Positions 42,676 to 52,138 are shown, numbered from the stretch's first letter. The stretch: DNA of 64,000 bases from a marine bacterium B5-7 (GCA_021604525.1 BQJD01000004.1:1-64000); one strand, 5' to 3'. Translations and numbers: made by a program. The notes: generated by a model from the sequence alone, not told the origin.

Positions 42676-43468
42676 CCGTATCAATATAAACGCTCAATCG
42701 GGCATTGCCCGGCTACCGGTATTGATTGCCAGTGTGGCGCTCACGGTGAGTCTTGCCCTGGTAGCGCTCGATCGCCTGTTATTACCGGATCGTTTCTCGA
42801 TACAGGAAGTGGTGGTTACCGGCAATGCCCCCAATGTGGATCCTGCACGGGTACTGCATGCAGTGCGTCAACTCGGTCCGAGATCCTGGTTTTCGGTTGA
42901 TCTTGCCGAAGTTGAACGGGTTGTCGGTGATGTCCCCTGGGTTTATCGGGCGAGCGTTCGCAGGCGCTGGCCAGGACGGCTCATCGTAAGCGTTTCCCAG
43001 GCACAGCCGGTTGCTCGCTGGAATGACGATGGTTGGGTTAATAACGACGGTGAAACATTGTCATTGCCATCGGGATTTACCGGCGCCGATCTGCCGTCAT
43101 TGCAGGGTCCGCAAAATCGTTCGACCGAAGTGGTGGCCCGTTTCAACGAGATAGATACCATTCTGTCCACTGTGCCGGTGGTCAAACCTGTCTCGCTCAA
43201 ACTGGATGGACGCGGAGTCTGGGTGCTTGGTTTGAACACTGCCAAACGAGAAACCCCGCTGATTGTAACAATAGGACGCGGTTCCATTGTGCCTCGTCTG
43301 ATGCGTCTGACGGAGGCATTGAAAAGCTCTTTGGCGGCACGTTTGCCACAGCTTGCGAGTATTGATCTGCGATATCCCAATGGTCTGGCAGTTGCGCCAA
43401 TCGAAAATACGAATGATGGCGGGGTTGTACAAACCGCACCGCAGCCGCCCTCAAGCGATGCCGGCTAA
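42668..43468 (+). CDS. ftsQ: Cell division protein FtsQ
   Basis: FtsQ is the bitopic scaffold of the FtsQLB complex. From ATG 42668 it has 266 residues, with a short cytoplasmic tail, one transmembrane helix (near 17-38), a POTRA domain starting at FSIQEVVVTGNAPNVDPARV and the beta domain beginning VYRASVRRRWPGRLIVSV. A Pro/Ser-rich tail ends the protein. The ATG at 42653 within murB is a possible longer start. Confidence 0.93.
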   Translation: MNDRININAQSGIARLPVLIASVALTVSLALVALDRLLLPDRFSIQEVVVTGNAPNVDPARVLHAVRQLGPRSWFSVDLAEVERVVGDVPWVYRASVRRRWPGRLIVSVSQAQPVARWNDDGWVNNDGETLSLPSGFTGADLPSLQGPQNRSTEVVARFNEIDTILSTVPVVKPVSLKLDGRGVWVLGLNTAKRETPLIVTIGRGSIVPRLMRLTEALKSSLAARLPQLASIDLRYPNGLAVAPIENTNDGGVVQTAPQPPSSDAG

Positions 43469-43481
43469 CTGGAATGAATAG

Positions 43482-44714
43482 ATGAAGAAACCTGATGAGA
43501 ACCTGATTGTCGGTCTGGATATCGGGACATCCAAAATCCTCGCCATCGTCGCCGAGGTGAAGGATAAAAACGTCGAGATCATTGGTGTCGGTCACCACCC
43601 CTCACGGGGTCTGAAGAAAGGTGTGGTTGCCAATATCGAATCCACCGTGCAGTCCATACAACGCGCCATCGAAGAGGCTGAGTTGATGGCCGGTTGCCAG
43701 ATCATGTCGGTGTATGCCGGTATCGCCGGATCCCATATCAACAGCTTCAATTCCCATGGCGTGGTGGCGATTCGTGATAACGAGGTCAGCCGGAGTGATG
43801 TGGAACGCGTAATCGAAGCGGCGCGCGCCCTGGCGATTCCCAACGATCAGAAGATTCTGCACATCCTGCCGCAGGATTTTATCATCGATGGTCAGGAAGG
43901 CATCCGCGAACCGATCGGTATGAGCGGTGTTCGCATGGAGGCCAAGGTGCACATCATTACCGGCGCAGTGAGTGCTGCCCAGAACATCGTCAAGTGCATA
44001 AAACGCTGCGGACTTGAAGTCGATGACATTATTTTGGAGCAGCTCGCATCGAGCTATGCAGTGCTTGATGAAGACGAGAAAGAACTGGGCGTGTGCATGA
44101 TCGATATCGGCGGCGGAACCACCGATATCGCGATTTTTACCGAGGGCGCGATCAGACACACCGCGGTCCTGCCGATAGCCGGTGATCAGATCACCAATGA
44201 CATCGCCGTTGCCTTGAGGACGCCGACCCAGGCAGCCGAAGACATCAAAAAGAAATTCGGTTGTGCGCTGACCCAGCTTGCGCCCCACGGCGAGATGATC
44301 GATACGCCGAGCGTCGGTGACAGGGCGCCCCGTAAGCTGGCGCGCTCAACACTTGCCGAGGTAATCGAACCACGTGTCGAAGAACTCTATCTGCTGGCAC
44401 AGGCCGAGCTCAGACGCAGCGGTTACGAAGAGTTGATCGGTACCGGCGTGGTGCTTACCGGCGGCAGTTCGAAGATGGACGGCATGGTGGAACTGGCTGA
44501 GGAGATTTTTCATATGCCGGTAAGGCTGGGCGTACCGCAGTACGTCGGCGGCTTATCCGAGGTGGTGCGCAATCCGATTTATTCCACCGGCGTCGGACTG
44601 GTGATGTTCGGTCATTCCAATCGACCGAATCAGGTGCAATCGTCGAAACAGCGCAAGCCACGATTCAAGAGTGTGGCTGAACGAATGAAGTCCTGGTTTC
44701 AGGGCAATTTTTAA
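43482..44714 (+). CDS. ftsA: Cell division protein FtsA
   Basis: FtsA is the actin-like protein that tethers FtsZ to the membrane and recruits the divisome. The 410-residue product has the phosphate-1 loop VGLDIGTSKILAIV near 10-23, the 1C (SHS2) domain around IQRAIEEAELMAGCQI, phosphate-2 IDIGGGTTDIAIF near 207, and GVVLTGGSSKMDGM near 325. The end, SVAERMKSWFQGNF, is the amphipathic membrane-targeting helix. It is separated from ftsZ by 124 bases. Confidence 0.96.
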   Translation: MKKPDENLIVGLDIGTSKILAIVAEVKDKNVEIIGVGHHPSRGLKKGVVANIESTVQSIQRAIEEAELMAGCQIMSVYAGIAGSHINSFNSHGVVAIRDNEVSRSDVERVIEAARALAIPNDQKILHILPQDFIIDGQEGIREPIGMSGVRMEAKVHIITGAVSAAQNIVKCIKRCGLEVDDIILEQLASSYAVLDEDEKELGVCMIDIGGGTTDIAIFTEGAIRHTAVLPIAGDQITNDIAVALRTPTQAAEDIKKKFGCALTQLAPHGEMIDTPSVGDRAPRKLARSTLAEVIEPRVEELYLLAQAELRRSGYEELIGTGVVLTGGSSKMDGMVELAEEIFHMPVRLGVPQYVGGLSEVVRNPIYSTGVGLVMFGHSNRPNQVQSSKQRKPRFKSVAERMKSWFQGNF

Positions 44715-44838
44715 CGAGTGTAAAGAGTTTATTCAAAGTGACGAGGCAAATGAACAAAAGGAAACGGATGGCCAGGAACGGCTTAATGGACTGGAACTTG
44801 ATTAGTCAATCAAACAAACGGCAGCGGAGATAATTATC

Positions 44839-45999
44839 ATGTTTGAACTTGTAGAAACCGTAGGACAACAGGCGGTCATAAAAGTAATAGGCATCGGCGG
44901 CGGCGGCGGTAATGCTGTCGACCACATGCTTTCAGCTAACCTTGAGGGTGTTGAGTTTATCAATGCCAATACAGATGCCCAGGCACTGCAGCGATCCGGC
45001 GTACCGCGTCTGCTGCAGTTGGGTGAGGCCCTCACCAAAGGATTGGGGGCAGGTGCCAATCCGGAAGTAGGGCGGCAGGCGGCGATTGAGGATCGCGATC
45101 GAATCAACGATCTTCTCGAAGGCGCCGATATGATTTTCCTGACCTCCGGGATGGGCGGTGGTACCGGTACCGGCGCGGCTCCGGTCATTGCGGAGCTGGC
45201 ACGCGAACGCGGCATACTGACGGTTGCCGTGGTCACCCGGCCGTTTCCCTTCGAAGGCAAGAAACGTATCGAGGCGGCCGAGCAGGGTATTGCCGAACTG
45301 AGGCAATATGTCGATTCGCTGATTACCATACCCAATGAGAAAGTGCTGCACGTCATGGGCAAACAGGCAACGCTCCTGGACGCGTTTGCACGCGCCAATG
45401 AAGTGCTGCTGAACGCAGTGCAGGGCATTGCCGAGTTGATCACCCGCCCGGGTCTCATCAACGTTGACTTTGCAGACGTGCGCACGGTGATGTCGGAGAT
45501 GGGCGTGGCCATGATGGGTTCGGCAACCGCGTCCGGCGACGATCGTGCTCAGGAAGCGGCCCGGTCTGCGGTATCAAGCCCCTTGCTTGAGGACATTGAT
45601 ATCCATGGCGCCAAGGGCATACTGGTCAATGTCACCGCCGGTATGGATATGGCTATCGGCGAATTCTCCGAGGTCGGCGACATTGTCAACGAATTTGCTT
45701 CGGAAGACGCCACTGTGGTGATTGGCACCGTGCTTGACCCGGAGATGAACGGCGAGCTTCGCGTCACCATGGTGGCGACCGGTATCGGCGAGGTACACCA
45801 AGCCCGCACACCGGTCCGACCTAATCTTGTTCACTCCCAAAAGCTCGATAACGACGCTACCGATCGGCGTGATCAGCCAGCGGTTATGCGTTCTCGGCGA
45901 TCCATGGGCGGCAACGCCGCGGCGATGGCTGCCGCAGATGGGGATACAGATATGGATTATCTCGATATTCCGGCATTTTTAAGGCGTCAGGCTGACTGA
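44839..45999 (+). CDS. ftsZ: Cell division protein FtsZ
   Basis: FtsZ is the tubulin-like GTPase that forms the Z-ring. The 386-residue protein has GIGGGGGNAVDHML near 17-30, the tubulin signature GGGTGTGAAPVIAE near 106-119, the T7 loop region NVDFADVRTVM near 209, and a flexible linker. The conserved C-terminal peptide DYLDIPAFLRRQ binds FtsA and ZipA. GGAG at 44826-44829 lies 9 bases upstream of the ATG. A large hairpin follows the stop codon. Confidence 0.97.
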   Translation: MFELVETVGQQAVIKVIGIGGGGGNAVDHMLSANLEGVEFINANTDAQALQRSGVPRLLQLGEALTKGLGAGANPEVGRQAAIEDRDRINDLLEGADMIFLTSGMGGGTGTGAAPVIAELARERGILTVAVVTRPFPFEGKKRIEAAEQGIAELRQYVDSLITIPNEKVLHVMGKQATLLDAFARANEVLLNAVQGIAELITRPGLINVDFADVRTVMSEMGVAMMGSATASGDDRAQEAARSAVSSPLLEDIDIHGAKGILVNVTAGMDMAIGEFSEVGDIVNEFASEDATVVIGTVLDPEMNGELRVTMVATGIGEVHQARTPVRPNLVHSQKLDNDATDRRDQPAVMRSRRSMGGNAAAMAAADGDTDMDYLDIPAFLRRQAD

Positions 46000-46004
46000 G
46001 TGAT

Positions 46005-46048
46005 CGGCCGGAATGCCAACACCGCTGCCACGATCGGTATTCCGGCCG
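46005..46048 (+). terminator. Strong hairpin after ftsZ, possible attenuator
   Basis: CGGCCGGAATGCC (46005-46017) pairs with GGTATTCCGGCCG (46036-46048) over 13 pairs with a single G-T wobble, leaving an 18-base loop. There is no T-run after it, so it is not a standard Rho-independent terminator. It may stabilise the 3' end of ftsZ mRNA or limit read-through toward lpxC. Confidence 0.4.
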
Positions 46049-46111
46049 CCGTCCGCCATGATTGACGATATTTCGTAATCATGATTAGAAGATAAAACAG
46101 GAGGAGAAATT

Positions 46112-46153
46112 ATGGATAAAATCTTCAAAAACAGCAGGAAAGCTACACAATAA
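46112..46153 (+). CDS. Candidate 13-residue leader peptide
   Basis: A very short frame starting ATG at 46112 encodes MDKIFKNSRKATQ and stops with TAA. It is preceded by AGGAGGAG at 46099-46106, the strongest ribosome binding site in this part of the window, 5 bases from the ATG. The good site and position between ftsZ and lpxC argue that it is translated, perhaps as a leader peptide that influences lpxC expression. Its length gives no statistical support, so comparison with relatives is needed before accepting it. Confidence 0.35.
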   Translation: MDKIFKNSRKATQ

Positions 46154-46230
46154 TGACAATCTCGTGTAGCATCCGACTCTTGAAGGGGGGACGTTTCCCT
46201 TTGGTGACACGGTGCTATCTTAAAAACTAA
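46153..46230 (+). CDS. Candidate 25-residue small ORF coupled to the leader
   Basis: The ATG at 46153 overlaps the stop of the 13-residue frame (TAATG), the classical arrangement for translational coupling. It encodes 25 residues, MTISCSIRLLKGGRFPLVTR followed by CYLKN, and ends 49 bases before lpxC. It is basic, with two Cys. It crosses an AAGGG...CCCTT inverted repeat, so ribosomes here would affect RNA folding. No family recognised; low certainty. Confidence 0.25.
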   Translation: MTISCSIRLLKGGRFPLVTRCYLKN

Positions 46231-46279
46231 AAGAATCTGTGGGCGAAGCGCTACCGGTTCGATTTAACTCATCCAATCA

Positions 46280-47188
46280 ATGATCAGGCAAAGAACTCTA
46301 AAAAATGTAATCCGTGCGACCGGGGTGGGTTTGCACACCGGACAGAAAGTTTACCTGACCCTCAGACCGGCTGCGGTTGATACAGGTATCGTTTTTCGCA
46401 GGACAGATCTGGAACCCCCTGTCGAGGTGCCGGCCAAGCCCGAATACGTTGGCGACACACGCATGTCGACCACAATTGAAAGCGATGGCGTCAGGATATC
46501 CACGGTCGAACATCTGATGTCGGCATTTGCAGGAATCGGTATCGACAACGCCTATGTCGATTTGACCGCGCCTGAAGTGCCAATTATGGATGGCAGCGCC
46601 GGGCCATTTGTTTTTCTGCTGCAGTCTGCCGGCATCGAAGAACAGTCCAAGCCAAAGCAATTCATCCGTGTCAAAAAGACGGTAGAATTGCGCGAGGATG
46701 ATAAATGGGTCCGTTTTGAACCGTTCAACGGTTTCAAAGTCTCCTTTACCATTGATTTCAATCATCCCATCTTCCAGGCCTCGACCCAGGTCGCCTGTGT
46801 CGATTTTTCCACCACCTCATTTGTAAAAGAAGTCAGTCGCGCCCGTACCTTCGGATTTCTGCAGGATCTTGAAACCCTGCGGGAAGCAGGACTTGCCCGT
46901 GGAGGCAGTCTCGACAATGCAATCGTCATGGATCAATTCCATATCCTTAACGAAGACGGTCTGCGTTACGAAGATGAATTCGTCAAGCACAAGGTCCTCG
47001 ATGCCATAGGCGATCTGTACCTGCTGGGCCACCCCCTGATTGGCGCCTTCTCGGCGCACAAATCGGGTCATGCATTGAACAACCGGCTGCTCAGGGCCAT
47101 TGTTGCAGATGAAGAAGCATTCGAGCTGGTGTCGTTCGACGATGCCGAGCATGCTCCCATCATTTTCACCCGTCCCGTTACTGCCTGA
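46280..47188 (+). CDS. lpxC: LpxC, UDP-3-O-acyl-GlcNAc deacetylase
   Basis: LpxC catalyses the committed step of lipid A synthesis, a zinc-dependent deacetylation in the cytoplasm. The 302-residue protein begins [20 protein letters not shown] and has the zinc ligand in [18 protein letters not shown] (His near 78). It also has SRARTFGF near 189, and [18 protein letters not shown] followed by [10 protein letters not shown], with the remaining zinc and catalytic His and Asp. Length and gene order after ftsZ are typical. Confidence 0.97.
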   Translation: MIRQRTLKNVIRATGVGLHTGQKVYLTLRPAAVDTGIVFRRTDLEPPVEVPAKPEYVGDTRMSTTIESDGVRISTVEHLMSAFAGIGIDNAYVDLTAPEVPIMDGSAGPFVFLLQSAGIEEQSKPKQFIRVKKTVELREDDKWVRFEPFNGFKVSFTIDFNHPIFQASTQVACVDFSTTSFVKEVSRARTFGFLQDLETLREAGLARGGSLDNAIVMDQFHILNEDGLRYEDEFVKHKVLDAIGDLYLLGHPLIGAFSAHKSGHALNNRLLRAIVADEEAFELVSFDDAEHAPIIFTRPVTA

Positions 47189-47211
47189 CGTAATCTATTC
47201 GCATTTCCTGT

Positions 47212-47228
47212 GAACGCCACTGGCGTTC
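47212..47228. repeat. Short perfect inverted repeat after lpxC
   Basis: GAACGCC-ACT-GGCGTTC forms a 7-pair stem with a 3-base loop, 24 bases after the lpxC stop. No T-run follows, so it is not clearly a terminator; it may be a processing or mRNA end site. Confidence 0.3.
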
Positions 47229-47407
47229 TCGGGTGCCGGGTGTTCTTAATTGAATGCGAAGGCGGGCGCGTCGTTAATCGCCAAGGTCTGGTCAACTTCG
47301 TTTATATTCCAGCTTGTTCTGACAGTTTCCAGAAAATTACACCACTCGATGTGAGACAACGCCAGGCGCTACGGTAGAATAGGCGCCTTTGATCTGCGGA
47401 GTCTGTC

Positions 47408-47686
47408 ATGCAATACGAATCTGATAATGGTGAACCGCGTCAGGGACTGTGGTTTCGACTGCTATGGATGTTTCTGTTTTATCTGCTGCTGTTTTATGCG
47501 GTTAACATTATTGTCGCGATCATTGCCGTGTGTCAGTTCGTGCTGGTACTCGTCAACGGTGCAGTCAACGGACGACTCAAGGACTTCAGTGCATCACTGA
47601 ACCAGTATGCCCATGAGATTCTTCAGTTTCTGACCTTCAATTCTTCGCAAAAGCCGTTTCCTTTTGCAGAATTTCCACGTTCTTGA
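47408..47686 (+). CDS. DUF4389 membrane protein
   Basis: A 92-residue protein of the DUF4389 type, with one long hydrophobic region forming one or two transmembrane helices (WMFLFYLLLFYAVNIIVAII, then AVCQFVLVLV). The conserved end follows: NGRLKDFSASLNQYAHEILQ and FLTFNSSQKPFPFAEFP. Function is unknown. Nothing links it clearly to lpxC or leuS beyond position; it lies 53 bases ahead of leuS. Confidence 0.85.
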   Translation: MQYESDNGEPRQGLWFRLLWMFLFYLLLFYAVNIIVAIIAVCQFVLVLVNGAVNGRLKDFSASLNQYAHEILQFLTFNSSQKPFPFAEFPRS

Positions 47687-47738
47687 GTAAACCGTGTTAC
47701 CAGTAACGTGAAGTACATGCGAATACGCCTCGTAGCAG

Positions 47739-50420
47739 ATGCGTGAACAAAATCAATTAACAAGTCGATTCGGAGTCAACCCGTTGCAAGCCGAGTATAG
47801 CCCTCGTGATATCGAACGCGCCGCCCAGTCATACTGGGAAGAACAGCGCAGTTTTGAGGTGAACGAAGACCCCAGGCGGGAAAAATATTATTGCCTGTGC
47901 ATGTTCCCCTATCCGTCGGGGCGTTTGCATATGGGTCATGTTCGCAACTACACCATTGGTGACGTGATCAGTCGATACCAGAGAATGCTCGGTAAAAACG
48001 TGCTGCAACCCATGGGCTGGGATGCCTTCGGTCTGCCGGCCGAGAATGCTGCAATCCAGAATAACGTGCCGCCGGCGCGCTGGACCTATGAAAACATCGA
48101 GCACATGAAAGGGCAGCTTAAGCGGCTTGGTTTCGGCTACGACTGGCGCCGTGAGTTGGCGACTTGCCAACCCGACTATTACCGCTGGGAGCAGTGGCTG
48201 TTTACGAGGCTGTACGAGAAAGGCATAGCCTACAAGGCATTGGCTGAGGTCAATTGGGATCCGGTAGAACAAAGCGTACTTGCCAACGAGCAGGTGATTG
48301 ACGGGCGTGGCTGGCGTTCGGGCGCGCCGGTCGAACGGCGACAGATTCCACACTGGTTCCTCAAGATCACGGACTACGCTGAAGAGTTGCTCAAATCACT
48401 GGATGATCTTGAAGGCTGGCCGGAATCGGTGCGTACCATGCAGCGCAACTGGATTGGCCGGTCTGTCGGTCTGGAGGTGGATTTCCCGCTATCGGACGGT
48501 GGCGATCCACTGAAAATATTCACCACCCGCCCGGACACGATTTTCGGGGCAACATTCATGGCGGTATCAGTTGATCACCCGTTGGCGCGTGCCCGGTCCG
48601 TCGTCGATGATGAGATCGCCGCATTCAGTGAAGAGTGTCGACAGGGCGGATTTCGAGAGGCTGATATCGAGACCATCGAAAAAAAGGGTTTGCCGCTTGG
48701 GATCGATGCCGTCAATCCGTTCAATCAGGAACGTATCCCGGTCTGGGTCGCCAATTTTGTTCTCACCGGATACGGAACCGGCGCCATTATGGCGGTTCCC
48801 GCGCATGACCAGCGCGATCATGCTTTTGCGACCCGCTACGGTCTGCCGATTCGTCAGGTAATTGCACCGGCCAGCGGTGACGACGTCGATATTGAATCTG
48901 GCGCCTGGACTGCCAGTAACGATATTCGTACAGTTAATTCAGGGGAATTCTCGAGGCTGAATTATGAGCAGGCCTTTGAGCAGATCGCCAGCGCCGCCGA
49001 AGCGGGCGGTTTTGGTACACGACGAGTGAATTATCGGTTGCGTGACTGGGGCGTCTCACGGCAACGTTACTGGGGGTGCCCGGTGCCGATTATCCAGGGT
49101 TCAGAGGGCAAACTTTATCCTGTTGCCGATGACCAGCTGCCGGTGGTATTGCCTGAAGATGTCGATGTGTCAGGTGGTGGTTCGCCGCTTTCGCGTCTTG
49201 AGGACTTTGTTACGACGGTCGATCCTGCAACCGGGCAGCCGGCGCGTCGGGAAACCGACACTTTTGACACATTCGTGGAGTCGTCCTGGTACTACGCGCG
49301 CTTTACCTGCGCCGATAACGATAAGGCGATGCTTGATGATCGCGCTAATTACTGGCTGCCGGTGGATCAGTATATCGGTGGTGTCGAACATGCCATATTG
49401 CATCTTCTGTATGCGCGTTTTTTCCACAAACTGATGCGTGATGAAGGCCTGGTCGATAGCGATGAGCCGTTCGACAACCTCCTGACCCAGGGCATGGTTC
49501 TGGCGGAAACCTATTTTCGTATCGGTGAGGGTGGTAAAAAAGTTTATTTTGCACCAGACGAGGTTGATATCAGCCGCGACGAACACGGTCGCGTGGCGGG
49601 TGCCACATTGCGGGCCGACGGTGAGGAGGTCGAGGTCGGCCGCATGGAGAGCATGTCAAAATCCAAGCGCAACGGTGTCGATCCGCAAACCATGATCGAT
49701 CGCTTCGGTGCCGATACCGTGCGCCTGTTCATGATGTTTGCCGCGCCGCCTGAACAATCGCTTGAATGGAACGACAATGCCGTGGCGGGCTCACATCGCT
49801 TTCTGCGACGTCTGCATGAACTGGTACAGCGTCATGGTGAAGCGCTGGGCGAACTCTACAAAAATGATCCCGAACTGGCCGTTGCGCGACAACTCAAAGA
49901 CGGTGATTGCCTCGAGCTGCGTGCCCAGCTACATTCGATGCTCGAGAAGATCAACCGTGATTACGAGAAATTCCAGTTCAATACCGTGGTCGCAGCCGGC
50001 ATGGAGTTACTCAATGCTCTGGAACGACTCGATGCGCGTAGTACGCTCGATCCAGACCATCCCCGGCATGCCGACCGAATCGGCATACTGGCCGAGGCCG
50101 TGTCGATTCTGTTGCGGGTGCTGGCGCCTATCGTGCCGCACCTTGCCCATAGCGCATGGCAATCACTCGGCATGCCGGGTGTGGTTATCGACGCTCGCTG
50201 GCCGACAGTCGATCAAAATGCGCTGATTCGGGACCGAATCCGCTTGGTGGTACAAGTCAATGGAAAGCGTCGGGGCGAGGTAGAAGTCGATGCCGATGCC
50301 AGCAATGACGAAATTGTCGCCATCGCCCTCGCTGATGACGCGGTGGCCCGGCATATCGGTGACAAAGTGCTGCGAAAGTCTATCGTCGTGCCGAAGCGAT
50401 TGGTTAATATTGTCATTTGA
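47739..50420 (+). CDS. leuS: Leucyl-tRNA synthetase
   Basis: LeuRS charges tRNA-Leu. The 893-residue class I enzyme has the HIGH-type motif FPYPSGRLHMGHVRNY near 55-70, GWDAFGLPAENAAI near 88-101, an editing domain with TTRPDTIFGATFMAVS near 260 and GTGAIMAVPAHDQRDHAF near 345, and a C-terminal anticodon and tail domain. The KMSKS loop reads SMSKSKRNGVDP near 638: the first Lys is Ser, while the catalytically important second Lys is kept. It is about 30 residues longer than the E. coli enzyme, partly from an N-terminal extension of about 16 residues, so a later start is possible. Confidence 0.96.
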   Translation: MREQNQLTSRFGVNPLQAEYSPRDIERAAQSYWEEQRSFEVNEDPRREKYYCLCMFPYPSGRLHMGHVRNYTIGDVISRYQRMLGKNVLQPMGWDAFGLPAENAAIQNNVPPARWTYENIEHMKGQLKRLGFGYDWRRELATCQPDYYRWEQWLFTRLYEKGIAYKALAEVNWDPVEQSVLANEQVIDGRGWRSGAPVERRQIPHWFLKITDYAEELLKSLDDLEGWPESVRTMQRNWIGRSVGLEVDFPLSDGGDPLKIFTTRPDTIFGATFMAVSVDHPLARARSVVDDEIAAFSEECRQGGFREADIETIEKKGLPLGIDAVNPFNQERIPVWVANFVLTGYGTGAIMAVPAHDQRDHAFATRYGLPIRQVIAPASGDDVDIESGAWTASNDIRTVNSGEFSRLNYEQAFEQIASAAEAGGFGTRRVNYRLRDWGVSRQRYWGCPVPIIQGSEGKLYPVADDQLPVVLPEDVDVSGGGSPLSRLEDFVTTVDPATGQPARRETDTFDTFVESSWYYARFTCADNDKAMLDDRANYWLPVDQYIGGVEHAILHLLYARFFHKLMRDEGLVDSDEPFDNLLTQGMVLAETYFRIGEGGKKVYFAPDEVDISRDEHGRVAGATLRADGEEVEVGRMESMSKSKRNGVDPQTMIDRFGADTVRLFMMFAAPPEQSLEWNDNAVAGSHRFLRRLHELVQRHGEALGELYKNDPELAVARQLKDGDCLELRAQLHSMLEKINRDYEKFQFNTVVAAGMELLNALERLDARSTLDPDHPRHADRIGILAEAVSILLRVLAPIVPHLAHSAWQSLGMPGVVIDARWPTVDQNALIRDRIRLVVQVNGKRRGEVEVDADASNDEIVAIALADDAVARHIGDKVLRKSIVVPKRLVNIVI

Positions 50421-50584
50421 CCGGTTATTCAGGCGAATTACCATGTTGCCAACCAGGGGTCGAGACTTAAAAAGTTTGTGCGCATCGGGTGATGACCACA
50501 GAAGGTATTGGAAAAAATCCGTATAATCGGCAAATCAGCGCGCGCCGACCGGGGCGCCATGTCAAGGAAACAGCAGGTAAGATC

Positions 50585-51064
50585 ATGCGAAAACTGGCCT
50601 TGTTAACTATCTTAAGCGCGGCACTGCTCTTGCAGGGTTGTGGTTTTCACCTGCGTGGCAAGGTTGAACTTGCACCAGAGCTGGCCTCTGTGTACGTCGA
50701 CGGGCCGGACCCGGATCTGGTGGCAGATCTCGAAGATGCACTGGACTTCAGTGGTGCCGAGATTGTTTCCTCCGCTGACGTGTCGACTTCGGTGGTACTG
50801 ATCGATTCACGTTACGAGCGCGATGTCAGAACACTCGACAATCGTGGTATCGCCACTGGCTATATCTTGAGATATAACGCCCGCTTCGGAGTTCTCAGTC
50901 CCGAGGGTGAGAAACGTTTCCAGAGCGATATCATTCGTCTGCGTCGCAACTTCGACTATGACGCCACCCAGGCGCTGCAAAAAGAGGTGGAGGAAGAGTT
51001 CCTCAAGGAAGACATGCGCGAGCAGATTATTCAGCGGGTAATGCGCCAACTCAGTACCCTGTAG
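50585..51064 (+). CDS. lptE: LptE, LPS-assembly lipoprotein
   Basis: LptE plugs the outer-membrane LPS translocon LptD. From ATG 50585 the product has 159 residues, with a signal peptide and lipobox LLLQGC (Cys at 19) followed at once by the family hallmark GFHLRG. The strand-rich middle and the helical C-terminal end are typical. The gene order leuS-lptE-holA supports the call strongly. The longer upstream frame from 50489 is rejected because of the lipobox position. Confidence 0.95.
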   Translation: MRKLALLTILSAALLLQGCGFHLRGKVELAPELASVYVDGPDPDLVADLEDALDFSGAEIVSSADVSTSVVLIDSRYERDVRTLDNRGIATGYILRYNARFGVLSPEGEKRFQSDIIRLRRNFDYDATQALQKEVEEEFLKEDMREQIIQRVMRQLSTL

Positions 51065-51067
51065 CGC

Positions 51068-52138
51068 GTGCAGATAGCTGCTAACGGGCTCGCTGCCGCA
51101 CTCGAGAGGTCGTCAAACGCACGTTGTTTCCTGCTGCATGGCGCAGAGCCACTGCTGGTTGAGGAATCAAAGGATCTGATTCGAGCGCATTTCAGCGAGC
51201 GCGGCTATACCGACATTAATCGATTGTCGGTTGAAACGGGTTTCGATTGGGACGCATTGTCGGTGTCCAGTCGATCCTTATCACTATTCTCCGATCGTCG
51301 CGCTATTGAGCTGCGCCTGCCAACGGGTCGGCCCGGTGACAAGGGTGCGGCATTCCTTCGCACCTACGCAGAAGAGTCCGCTGACGATTCCATCCTGGTT
51401 GTCATTGCCGGCAAGCTCGACAAGAAAATTCTTTCCGCCATGTGGTGCAAGGTGTTTGCCGATCATGGTCTGGTAGTCGATTGCGGGTCGATACCACCGT
51501 TAAGACTGCCTGGCTGGATCGAACAACGTTTCGTGGCCCAGGGTGTCACCTGCCAAGCGGGTGTCAGCGAACGTCTCGCTTATTATGTTGAAGGAAATCT
51601 GCTGGCCGCCGATCAGGAGGTTCGCAAGATTACCCTGACGCTGCCACAAGGGACTGAACTCGATATAAGCCGCCTCGAGGCCAGCCTGGCCGATCACGCG
51701 CGGTTTAATGTTTTCGCATTTATTGATGCCTGTGTTGCCGGGCAAGCAGCCCGCAGCCTTAGAATCCTCAACAGCCTGCGACGTGAAGGCGTCGAGCCGG
51801 TAATGATGGTCTGGGCATTAGTCCGTGAAACGCGCAACTTGTTATTGATCGCCGGAGATATCAAATCGGGAGTTCCACGCCAGGAAGCGTTTTCGCGCCA
51901 TCGGGTCTGGTCCAGTCGTGCGCCCATGGTGATGGCAGCACTCAAACGGTTGGGTATCAACCGGCTGACCGCGACCCATCGACGCGCGGCGCGGCTCGAG
52001 CGGATTGCCAAGGGTCATGCACGTGATTATCAACGCGGTACCGATGCAAGCGTATTCTGGTTCGAGTTTGAGCAGGTCGCACTGGCGTTGTGTGGTGTAA
52101 AATCCCTGCCATCATTCCCTGGCCATAGCGCCTCATAA
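51068..52138 (+). CDS. holA: DNA polymerase III delta subunit HolA
   Basis: HolA is the clamp-loader subunit that opens the beta sliding clamp. The 356-residue AAA-like protein begins with GTG at 51068, three bases after lptE. Characteristic parts are [20 protein letters not shown] near 19-38, a loop with [25 protein letters not shown] near 113, [18 protein letters not shown] near 176, and [14 protein letters not shown] near 246. Length and place are as expected. Confidence 0.95.
   Translation: MQIAANGLAAALERSSNARCFLLHGAEPLLVEESKDLIRAHFSERGYTDINRLSVETGFDWDALSVSSRSLSLFSDRRAIELRLPTGRPGDKGAAFLRTYAEESADDSILVVIAGKLDKKILSAMWCKVFADHGLVVDCGSIPPLRLPGWIEQRFVAQGVTCQAGVSERLAYYVEGNLLAADQEVRKITLTLPQGTELDISRLEASLADHARFNVFAFIDACVAGQAARSLRILNSLRREGVEPVMMVWALVRETRNLLLIAGDIKSGVPRQEAFSRHRVWSSRAPMVMAALKRLGINRLTATHRRAARLERIAKGHARDYQRGTDASVFWFEFEQVALALCGVKSLPSFPGHSAS

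Noticed and set aside
47212-47228. Hairpin after lpxC considered as a Rho-independent terminator
   Set aside because: The stem is only 7 pairs and is followed by a G-rich stretch rather than T residues.
50489-50584. Longer N-terminus for LptE starting at 50489
   Set aside because: It would put 32 extra residues before a perfectly placed lipoprotein signal peptide.
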